Origin: Stomoxys calcitrans
Lineage: Eukaryota; Arthropoda; Insecta; Diptera; Muscidae
DNA: 64,000 bases
Reading direction: 5' to 3'
Assembly: GCF_963082655.1 (NCBI RefSeq)
Contig: NC_081554.1
Location: 53,061,609 to 53,125,608, forward strand
In this document: in pieces, positions 1 to 9,635 of the stretch
How positions within the stretch are numbered: position 1 is the stretch's first letter
Layout of the letters: the number at the start of each line of letters is the position of its first letter
Program-made: the position numbers and the translations under genes
Notes under the pieces: model-generated
What the model saw: the letters and a program-made list of their open reading frames with translations, nothing else
Told to the model about the DNA's origin: nothing
The model's database searches: none

Positions 1-1560
1 GAACTTCAAACTTTTAAAAATACTATTGGCTTCGATTTACATACGAAGTATTATTTCCGTAATATTGCATTGAGTTTACACTCCACAGTTTTCTTTGGAA
101 TAATTCGCAAAACTGAAATTTTTTGGGAGTAAAATGTTCAAGGTAATTTTCGAGGTCAAAAATGCTAAAACTTCCACATATTTTGGAATTTCGAAAACTT
201 AAAAGCATTCCGCAATTCGAAATTCATAAAGGAATCATAAAATATACTTAAATTCTTAAAATTTGCACTTTAGATTTTTTTGCATTTTTTGAGCAAAGGG
301 GTTAGCCTTATGAAAATTTTAAATTTTTGTTGACCAAAAATTTTTTGAGTTGAATACGCAGAAGTGTTCTTTATGGCGACATAATGCGGTTTATCACAAT
401 CCTTGGGTGTTTTGCTCAAAAAATGATCTCCAAATTGCATAATTTTTAACCAAAATGCAAAAAATCGATGTGAGTTTGAAATAGATATAACTTTCTTACA
501 TTTTCGAACTTCAGACTTAAAAATACTGTTGGCTTGGATTTGGGTTCGAAGTATTCTTTGGTGCTTTGAGTTAACACTCTACACTCTCTATCTTTGGAAT
601 AATTCGCAAAACCGGATTCGTTTTGGGAGTACATTTTCAAAGCCATTCTCAAGGTCGAAAATGCTGTAACTTCCACATATTTTGGAATTTCGAAGATTGA
701 AAATCATTCTACGGTTCAAAATTTGAGGAGGGATCATAAAATAAACAACATTTCTTAAAATTTTCAATTTGGATTTTTTGCATTTTTTGAGGATAGGGGT
801 TAGCCTAAGAAAATTTTCAATTTTTGTTGAGAAAAAATTTTGAGAGTTGAGTATACAGTAATGAAGTTTATGGCGAAATAATGCGATTTATTGCAATCCC
901 TGTGTGTTTTCCTCAAAAAATGAGCTCAAAATTGCTTTATTGATATCCCAATATACGAAAAATCTATGTGAGTTTGAAATAGATTTAACTTTCATACATT
1001 TTCGAACTTTAAAATTCAAAAATCTAAGTTGAAGTCGGCAAGTAAGGCTCTCTGAAATGGCGCTTATTTGCAAAATAAAAATCTTTTGTAATTTACGAAA
1101 TATAAGCAAAGTTCTACTTTTTAAAGATGTATATAAAGGATTTAGACAATGCTGTATCTTCTTCTTTTTTTTGGAGTTGCGAAAAACCAGACGTTTTTCT
1201 ATATTTGTGACCAAATATTCTTTTCGTAATTGTGCTGTTTGAATTAACACTCGCAGTTTTCTTTCGAAAATTCGCACAAATCGATTTTTGCGGAGTAAAC
1301 ATTCAAGGTCATTCCCAAGGTAGAAAACGCTGTAACTTCTACATATGCAACAATTTCTAAAAACCCGAGAGCATCCCTAGATAAGGGACCAAATATTCTT
1401 CCCATAATGGGGAAGGTTTAAACAATACTCCACAGTATTCTTTGAGTATTCGATTTTGCAAATTCTTTTCTTTTGGAGTAAATATTCAAGATCGAAAACA
1501 CTGTATCTCCTTCAGTTTTTTGAATTTCGAAAATCCAAAGCATTTTGTAATTGGAAGTTC
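1..1560 (-). repeat. Diverged satellite monomers, minus orientation
   Basis: These bases are old copies of the roughly 505-bp satellite that forms the large array further right, but read on the opposite strand. The reverse complement of the array monomer aligns along them in order: the gcaaaggggttagcc block near 293 and its variant near 790, the ttgagtatac block, the tcaaaaaatgagctc block and the attccgcaattcgaaattc block near 207-226. Divergence and small indels are frequent, unlike in the main array. Many short open frames here are chance products of AT-rich repeat. No gene is supported. Confidence 0.8.
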
Positions 1561-2960
1561 GAAAAGGAAATCAAAAACAAAAACAGCATGCCTGCATTAG
1601 AAAGTTATACACCATGATTCGGGAACTTGGTGTTTCTTGTTCCCACACTTTGCTGGCCCAGTCTTGACCCTTTTGTCGTAACAAATACTTCTTTTCAAGG
1701 GCCCCGTATCCACGAACACTCACTTTATTTGTAACCTACATCCCAATCCTCTCTCACAGAAAAAATTAAGCAATTCATATTACACTAAACAATCCTACAA
1801 TATAAAATAATAATTTTCATAGTTAACGTTGAACACATTGAAAGAACAAAAACGGAATTCTTAACACCTGCTGCTATTTTAACGTGAGACAATACTTCAG
1901 ACTACCAATTACATACGAAATGGAAGGTTACAGTTAATGCCAAATCTGGCCACATATATATTTTGTCTTTGGATTAAAAATCTCTAATTTTATATATTTT
2001 TTGCTCTTATTTCAGTAGGGTATCACCAAGGTGTTCACGCGCATTTCATTTGTTTTACAGTCGCAATATAGCGGACTGATAGCCAATGGACACTTTATGG
2101 AAGGTACGGATTATTGAATAACTATTTTACCTTGTGTCCACAAACTTATTTGATTTCATCTCACTTCAGGTTATTCTAAAAACTGTCTCCACATCACCAC
2201 ATATCAGATGGATCTCTGGGCACTTCGGGACAATCGGGCTATACCACCATAAGACTGGTTTTATCACAGAATAAGCAATTTGGACTGAATTTTGGCATCA
2301 AAGTTTGGCATAAAACAAATTTGGATGACTTCCCCCAGGTTAATACTTGCAGGAGTCAGTATTTTCTTCGCTTTGGTTGCGGTTAGCTTGAAACTTGGCG
2401 ATATCATTAAGGAACATAAAGGAAGAACACTTTCACACACCTGCCTAACATTTAAGTGGTTTTTATAAAAACTTGCATTGTTTTGCACGCACTAAACACA
2501 TATGTATATGTAATACACAACAAAACACAGTTAAATAAATAAATGTTCTGTTCAGAACTTATATAAATTTCAAACCTTGCATTTCTTTGTCTGCGGGAAA
2601 GAAAGGTTTCTCGATGAAATCTCGGAGGTCATAAAAAGATCTAATTCTCGCCGTTATGCCTTTTATAGGGCCGCTACCACTGCGCATTTTCCTCATTTTC
2701 GCGCATTTTCCGACATTTATTTGTTTTCACTCTCTAGCTCTCACCTACAGAACTATCTCCCTGGCTCCCTGTAGTGTTGTATTCTTATGGGGGGAAAAGT
2801 TACGTTACGTGTCCACACTAACTTGATAGAGATCAAGTTGGCAACACTGACTATACCTACATACATGTGAACCGCCACCCAAAAGCATTCGAGTTGCTCA
2901 CTTTTCATCTGCCGACAGATACGAATCATACCAAATCCAAAATGCTGCCGCTATTATAAG
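1561..2960. other. Non-satellite island, no firm gene
   Basis: This stretch interrupts the minus-oriented satellite copies and shows no similarity to them. Base composition is less extreme than in the satellite. It contains intron-like signals near 2060 and 2104-2169 and an AATAAA-like run near 2534, but no long open frame. A weak spliced micro-ORF is listed separately. It may be a piece of unique genomic sequence or of an unrecognised element. Confidence 0.5.
2086..2274 (+). CDS. Candidate 40-aa spliced micro-ORF, unrecognised
   Basis: An ATG at 2086 in good insect context (agccaATGg) opens six codons. They meet a GTACGG donor at 2104, and a pyrimidine-rich acceptor ends in CAG at 2169, giving a 66-bp intron of a size typical for flies. 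Joining 2086-2103 to 2170-2274 keeps the frame and gives 40 residues ending at TAA 2272-2274. The product is basic and His/Gly/Trp containing, with no motif I recognise. Another acceptor-like TTTTACAG precedes the exon at 2053-2060, so the piece could be internal to a longer transcript. Support is only splice-site logic, and chance is a serious alternative. Confidence 0.15.
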
Positions 2961-5650
2961 TCCCATGCTACAACTTCTAACTTTTAAAAACGCTTTAGGA
3001 TTAGAGTTAGGGAGGAAATATTCTTTCTGTAATGGTGTTTTGAAAAATCTTCTTTGGAAAAATTAGCAAAAAGCGATTTTTTGAGTGTAAAATTTCAAAG
3101 TCATTTTTAAGGTTGCAAATGTAAACAACTTTCATATATTTTGTAATTTTGAATATTTATAAGCAATTCGAAATTAGTGGAGTAATAAAAAAAAGACAAC
3201 ATTCCTTAAAATTTTCAATTTGGATTTCTTTTTTTTTTTTTCATTTTTTGAGGTAAGGTAAGGCAGAAGTACTCAGAATTATACTCGGGGTCGAAAATGC
3301 TGTAACTTCTTCATTTTTGCGAATTTCCAAAATCCAAAAGCACTTCATGATTCGAAATTCGTTAAGGAATCATAAAATAGAAAGAATTTCTCAAAATTTT
3401 TACTTTGGATTTTTTTGCATTTTTTGAGCAAAGGGGTTAGCCTTATGAAAAGTTTTCAATTTTTGATGCCCCAAAATTTTTTGAGTTGAGTATACAGAAG
3501 TGTTGCTTGAGGCGAAATAATGCGGTTTATTGCAATCCCTGAGTGTTTTCTTCAAAAAATGAGCTCAAAATTGCATAACTGATATCCAAATACACAAAAA
3601 ATCTATGTGAGTTTCAAAATGCTGTTACTATCTTATATCTACGGACTTTATATAATCACAAAATTTTATTATCACAGTCGGATGTGGGTGAAGAAGGGAT
3701 CTTCCCATATTGGAGTTTATTTACAAACAAATCTTTTGTAATTTTCGAAGAATGGGCAAAATACAATATTTAAAGATGTACCGAGTTGGAAAATGCTGTA
3801 ACATCTTCGTATTTTCGAATTAAAAAAAAAAAACAAAAACATTCTTAAGTAAAGAACCAATAATTTTTTCCGTACTGGTGCTGTTTGAATTAACACTTCA
3901 CACATTTCTTTGAAAAAAATTCGTAAAAATCGATTTTTGGGGAGTAAATATTAAAAATCGTTCCAAGACCGAAAACGTTGTAACTTCTACATATGTTAAA
4001 ATTTCTAAAAAACCTAAAGCGTCCCTAGATAAGGGACCAAATAGTCTTCCCATAATGGTGCTGGTTTAAGCAATGCTCCACAGTTTTCTTTGAGTATTTG
4101 ATTTGTGAAAATTCGTTTTTTTGGAGTAAATATTCAATGTATCTCCTTCAGTTTTTTTGAATTTCGAAAATCCAAAGCGTTTGGTAATAGGAAGTTCCAA
4201 GAGAAATCATTATGTAGACAGTATACCTGCATTTAAAAGCAAACATTATTTGCTTTGTAGCGCTGGTTACAGAAATGCTTCACAATTTTTTTAGAAAAAT
4301 TCGAAAAAATCTATTTTTTTAGGCAAAAATACTCAATGTTATTTTCAAGGTCAAATATGCTGCAACTTTTTCGTTATTTCGAATTTTGAAAATCCAAAAG
4401 CATACAATGATTCGAAATTCGTAAAGGAATCATGAAATAAACAAAATTTGGATTTTTTTGCATTTTTTAGCAAAGGCTAACCCCTTATGAAAATTTTCAA
4501 AATTTGATGCCCCAAAATTTTTTGAGTTGAGTATACAGAAATGTTGTTTGGTGCGAAATAATGCGGTTTATCGCAATCCCTGGGTGTTTTGCAATTTTTC
4601 GCAATAATTCGCAAAACTGAATTTTTTTGGGAGTACAATTTCAAAGTAATTTTCAAGGTCGAAAATGGTAAATCTTCCACATATTTTGGAATTTCGAAAA
4701 CTTAAAAGCATTCCGAAATTCGGAATTCGTAAAGGAATCATGAAGTAAACAAAATTTCTTAAAATTTTCAATTTGGATTTTTTTGCATTTTTTGAGCAAA
4801 GGGGTTAGCCTTATGAAAATTTTCAAAATTTGATGACCCAAAAATTTTTTGAGTTGAGTATACAGAAATGTTGTTTGGTGCGAAATAATGCGGTTTATCG
4901 CAATCCCTGGGTGTTTTCCTCAAAAAATGAGCTCAAAATTTCCAAAATGTATACCCATATATGCAAAAAATCTATGTGTGTTTGAAATTGCTGAAACTTC
5001 CTTACATTTTCAAATTTCAAACTTTTAAAAATACTGTTGGCTTGGATTTACGTACGAAATATTCTTTCCGTAATATCGCATTGAGTTTACACTCCACAGT
5101 TTTCTTTGGAATAATTCGCAAAACTGAAATTTTTTGGGAGTAAAATTTTCAAGGTAATTTTCGAGGTCAAAAATGCTAAAACTTCCACATATTTTGGAAT
5201 TTCGAAAACTTCAAAGCATTCCGCAATTCGAAATTCATAAAGGAATCATAAAATATACTTAAATTCTTAAAATTTGCACTTTGGATTTTTTTGCATTTTT
5301 TGAGCAAAGGGGTTAGCCTTATGAAAATTTTCAATTTTTGATGCTCCAAAATTTTTTGAGTTGAGTACGCAGAAGTGTTCTTTATGGCGACATATTAAGG
5401 TTTATCACAATCCCTGGTTGTTTTGCTCAAAAAATGAGCTCCAAATTGCATAAGTTTTAACCAAAATGCAAAAAAAATCGATGTAAGTTTGAAATAGATT
5501 TAACTTTCTTACATTTTCGAACTTTGAAAATCGGAAATCGATGTTAGAGTCGGAAAGTAAAGCTCTTTCTACATTGTTGCTTAGTTGCAAAATAAAAAAA
5601 ATCTTTTGTAATCCACGAAGTATAAGCAAAATTCTACTTTTTTAAAATTT
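2961..5650 (-). repeat. Diverged satellite monomers, minus orientation (second block)
   Basis: This continues the inverted, decayed satellite copies after the island. The gcaaaggggttagcc block recurs near 3428, 4796 and 5305. At about 4468 the block is present in the opposite sense (gcaaaggctaacccctta), so this region has also been locally rearranged. Spacing between clear blocks is about 340 to 500 bp, which suggests deletions of whole or partial monomers. No coding sequence is supported. Confidence 0.75.
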
Positions 5651-6089
5651 ACCAGCCCACCCAAGCACGGTCCGCTGTGCTTTCTATAATAGGCGGAACA
5701 AAAATTTACTTTTATTTTATAACCGAAATTTCTAGGTCTCATAGGTGTATCTTGACCTCAAATATACTTTACATTATTGACATACACAATTTGCCAATAG
5801 CTTTCGGAATGCAGTGCATATTTCAAACGATTAAAATTGTGCACAGGCACTTAGCCCATAGTGCATTTTTTTTTTTCATTTTCATTGATTTTTTGCAGGT
5901 TTTGAACCTCTCTTCTTTAATTTATGGCCCATATTGTTATTATCGGATTTTACGTCCATTAAGTAGGAATTGAAGAAAGGGCGAGCCCTAGAAACTTGAC
6001 TTTATATAGCCATTATAAGTGCTTATCATACTTACACGTATACTTACCCTACTGCCATATTCCCTTTAGATTTTTTTAAATAGGTAACA
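5651..6089. other. Non-satellite spacer, no gene seen
   Basis: The sequence leaves satellite similarity near 5650. A 98-codon open frame at 5677-5973 is rich in Phe/Ile/Leu/Tyr, as expected from AT-rich DNA, and has no recognisable motif. I see no RNA gene or regulatory site that I can defend. Confidence 0.4.
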
Positions 6090-6488
6090 TGTCCGTGCGT
6101 GGCCCAACTTGGCATGTAGGTCAGCTACGCCAAGTTGGGCCACACTCATCGCACCCCCCCTCAATACCCACACCTAAATAGTGATACTCTTTCTCTCGCA
6201 ACATTTATTTCTCTTACTCTCGTCACTAATACTCCCACCTATGGCTTTGCATTCACACCCATAACGAATGCTTTAGAAAAAAACCAACAACAATTTGATG
6301 TGTTCATGATTCTTTTTTATTAATTGAAAATTAATTGTTCACTTTTATGACTTTTCATTAAGACAAAATAATTTTCATATTATTTATTCGTCGCTTCTCC
6401 AAAAATATCTTTCGATTGATTCCAATTTCATTAAAATCCATTCATCCGTTTGGCCGTAATATGTACCTTAATCTCGCCTTTATAAATC
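6090..6488 (+). repeat. Hairpin-headed direct repeat, copy 1
   Basis: About 400 bp that recur at 6605-7012, offset by about 522 bp. The shared part begins with a strong inverted repeat (6099-6143), continues through a CA-rich stretch with cacctaaatagtgatac, and ends at gcctttataaa. The copies differ by scattered substitutions, so the duplication is not brand new. It may be a short non-autonomous element or a local tandem duplication, and the family is not recognised. No coding capacity is credible. Confidence 0.7.
6099..6143. other. Perfect 15-bp stem hairpin
   Basis: GTGGCCCAACTTGGC at 6099-6113 is the exact reverse complement of 6129-6143, separated by a 15-nt loop. It stands at the head of repeat copy 1. 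GC-rich pairing in AT-rich surroundings makes it stand out. It could be a structural end of an element, and its function is unknown. Confidence 0.85.
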
Positions 6489-6604
6489 CCACCTACTGCA
6501 TGTGACCTATAGTAATAAAATTGTTTGTCTTGTTGTAAAGGCTCGCTAAAAATATACAAATAACAACAACAAAAATACAAATGCCTCGTATAAGAGTTGA
6601 GCAT

Positions 6605-7012
6605 ACGCGATGTGCATGACCCAACTTGGTATGGCAGTCCTACATGCCAAGTTGGACCACGCACATCGCACCCCACACCCCCTCAACACCCACACCTAAA
6701 TAGTGATACTCTTTCTCTTGCACCATTTGTTTCTCTTACTCTCGCCACTAATACTCCCACCCATGGCTTTGCATTCACACCCATAACGAATGCTTTAGAA
6801 AAAAACCAACAACAATTTGATGTGTTCATGATTCTTCTTTATTAATTGAAAATTGATTGTTCATTTTTATGACATTTCTTTAAGACAAAATAATTTCCAA
6901 TAATATATTCGTCGCTTCTCTAAAAATATCTTTGGATTGATGTCCAATTCAATTAAAATCCATTCAGTCTTTTGGCCGTTATATGTACCACAAAATCGCC
7001 TTTATAAAACCT
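6605..7012 (+). repeat. Hairpin-headed direct repeat, copy 2
   Basis: Second copy of the repeat at 6090-6488, with the same order of blocks. Its hairpin has changed in sequence but kept its pairing. It ends at gcctttataaaacc near 7010, where satellite-like sequence resumes shortly after. The roughly 115 bp between the copies (6489-6604) do not obviously belong to the repeat and contain CAA-rich stretches. Confidence 0.7.
6607..6669. other. 27-bp imperfect stem hairpin
   Basis: Arms 6607-6633 and 6643-6669 pair with four changes, three of which could be G-U pairs in RNA, around a 9-nt loop. The outer nine bases (GCGATGTGC with GCACATCGC) pair perfectly and are not present in that form in copy 1, so the stem is longer here. 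Confidence 0.8.
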
Positions 7013-7049
7013 TGGCCGTTGAATAACATAAAATAAGCCAAATACCATT

Positions 7050-7560
7050 CGAATTTCGAAAATCCTAAAGCATGCCTGTAATAGAAAGAAAATTGAATTT
7101 TTTTTTAATGGCGTTGGTTAAAGCAATGCGTCACAATCTATTTTAGAAAAATTCGAAAAAAACGAATTTTTGGGCAAAAATATCCAATGTTATTCTCAGG
7201 GTTAGAAATACTCAACATTTTTTTAAGGTCAAAAATGCTGTAACTTCTTCGTTTTTCGATTTTTGAAAATCCAAAAGCACTCCACGATTCGAAATTCGTT
7301 AAGGAATCATAAAATAGAAAGAATTTCTCAAAATTTTCACTTTGGATTTTTTTTTGCATTTTTTGAGGATAGGATAGGATAGGATAGGAAATGAAAATTA
7401 TGAAAATTTTAAATTTTTGATAAGAAAAATTTGTTTGAGTTGAGTATACAGTGTGAAGTTTATAGCGTAATAATGTAGATTTTCACAATCCCTGAGTGTT
7501 TTCCTCAAAAAAAAAAACAAGCTCAAAATCACATTACTTATATTCAAAAAGTCAGTCCAT
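7050..7560 (-). repeat. Last minus-oriented satellite copy before the inversion
   Basis: A diverged copy of the satellite in minus orientation. It contains a short ggata repeat run at about 7366-7388 where other copies have the gcaaaggggttagcc block. The block corresponding to the array's gagcttgttttttgaag appears here in reverse near 7497-7530. It is the rightmost copy with this polarity. Confidence 0.7.
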
Positions 7561-7754
7561 TTTCCAACTTGAAAATTTTTAGATTTGTTTCTCTTTAGAG
7601 ACAAGCACAATGATCGGAGATTTTCTTTGCAAATGGAAGGAAAGCCAGAGAGAGCAAGACACACCAACCATTATGGGATTCGTTTCGTCTTTGGTTAGAA
7701 GACTTTTCAACATCACATCTTATATGGTTGGATTTTTTTATCATTTAATTAATA
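7561..7754. other. Spacer at the satellite orientation switch
   Basis: About 190 bp of non-satellite sequence separates minus-oriented copies on the left from plus-oriented copies on the right. The same satellite segment flanks both sides in opposite orientation (about 7495-7545 and 7755-7800), so the region forms a large inverted repeat around this spacer. No gene is recognised. Confidence 0.6.
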
Positions 7755-8879
7755 ATGAGATTTTGAGCTTGTTTTTTGAAGAAAAAACATAGGAGTTGCA
7801 CTAATCCGAATTTTTTCCCGTAATCATCAATACTGTATACTCAAGTCAAAATTTTTTTCCCATCAAAAATTGCAAATTTTCATAAGGGGTTAGCCTTTTC
7901 TAAAAAATGCAAAAAAATAAAATGCAAAATTCTAAGTAAATTTGTTAATTGTTCGAATCTTCTTCGAATTTCGAATTGCGGAATGCTCGAAAATTTCCGA
8001 AATTCGAAAAGGTGAAGGAGTTACAGCGTTTTTGTCCTTGAAAACGACCTTGAATTTTTACGCCCAAAAGAAATTGGTTTTAGTGATGTTTTCACAGAAT
8101 ACTTTACAGTATTGCTTCATCCAGCACCTCTACGGAAAGAGATTTTCCTCTCGAATCCAACGGTGTCTGAAAAATTCTAAAGATTGCAAAACTAATGAAG
8201 TTACAGCACTTGCAAACTCTCCTTCATTTTTTTTTTTTGCATTTTTCGGATGTTAGTGATGCGATTTTGAGCTTGTTTTTCGATGAAAAAACATAGGAGT
8301 TGCACTAATCCGAATTTTTTCCCGTAATCATCAATACTGTATACTCAAGTCAAAAAATTTTTTCCCATCAAAAATTGCAAATTTTCATAAGGGGTTAGCC
8401 TTTGCTAAAAAAATGCAAAAAAAATAAAATGTGAAATTCTAGGTATATTTGGTAATTGTTCGAATCTTCTTCGAATTTCGAATTGCGGAATGGTAGAAAA
8501 TTTTCGAAATTCGGAAAAATTAAGGAGTTACAGCGTTTTTGGCTATAAAAACGACCTTAAATTTTTACGCCCAAAAAAAATTGGTTTCAGCGATGTTTTT
8601 CACAGAAAGCTTTACAGTATTGCTTCATCCAGCACCTCTATGGAAAGAGATTTTCGGCACGAATCCAACGGTGTCTGAAAAAATCTGAAGATTGCAAAAC
8701 TAATGAAGTTACAGCACTCTCGTCGGTTTTTTTGCATTTTTCGGATATTAATGATGCGATTTTGAGCTTGTTTTTCGATGAAAAAACATAGGAGTTGCAC
8801 TAATCCGAATTTTTTCCCGTAATCATCAATACTGTATACTCAAGTCATCTAGTCTACCTGATTTTTTTTATCATTTTTC
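7755..8879 (+). repeat. Diverged plus-oriented satellite monomers (left edge of array)
   Basis: About two and a half monomers in the array orientation, with more substitutions than the central copies, for example cgcccaaaagaaattgg where the core has cacccaaaaatatttgg. A foreign-looking junction (catctagtctacctg) near 8847-8861 truncates one unit, so the marker acataggagttgcac recurs after only about 136 bp. Higher divergence at the edge than in the centre is typical of satellites homogenised by unequal exchange. Confidence 0.85.
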
Positions 8880-9589
8880 GGATATTAATGATGCGATTTT
8901 GAGCTTGTTTTTTGAAGAAAAAACATAGGAGTTGCACTAATCCGAATTTTTTCCCGTAATCATCAATACTGTATACTCAGGTCAAAAAATTTTTTCCCAT
9001 CAAAAATTGCAAATTTTCATAAGGGGTTAGCCTTTGCTAAAAAAAATGCAAAAAAAATAAAATGTGAAATTTGAAGTAATTTTGTTAATTGTTCGAATCT
9101 TCTTCGAATTTCGAATTGCGGAATGCTCGAAAATTTTCGAAATTCGAAAAGGTGAAGGAGTTACAGCGATTTTGGCCTTGAAAACGACCCTGAATTTTTA
9201 CACCCAAAAATATTTGGTTTTAGCGATGTTTTTCACAGAAAACTTTACAGTATTGCTTCATGCAGCACCTCTACGAAAAGAGATTTTCCTCTCGAATCCA
9301 ACGGTGTCTGAAAAATTCTAAAGATTGCAAAACTAATGAAGTTACAGCACTTGCAAACTCTCGTCGTTTTTTTTGCATTTTTCGGATATTAATGATGCGA
9401 TTTTGAGCTTGTTTTTTGAAGAAAAAACATAGGAGTTGCACTAATCCGAATTTTTTCCCGTAATCATCAATACTGTATACTCAGGTCAAAAAATTTTTTC
9501 CCATCAAAAATTGCAAATTTTCATAAGGGGTTAGCCTTTGCTAAAAAAATGTGAAATTTGAAGTAATTTTGTTAATTGTTCGAATCTTC

Positions 9590-9635
9590 TTCGAATTTCG
9601 AATTGCGGAATGCTCGAAAATTTTCGAAATTCGAA
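9590..9635. other. Dyad repeated in every satellite monomer
   Basis: TTCGAATTTCGAA (9590-9602) and its exact reverse complement (9623-9635) flank a 20-nt loop that itself holds the palindrome CGAAAATTTTCG. The dyad is preserved through the whole array, and related forms occur in the diverged copies on the left. It could extrude as a cruciform or bind a dimeric protein; both are inference. Confidence 0.8.

Noticed and set aside
5677..5973. 98-codon plus-strand frame
   Set aside because: Hydrophobic, low-information composition typical of AT-rich DNA; no motif, no splice or context support.
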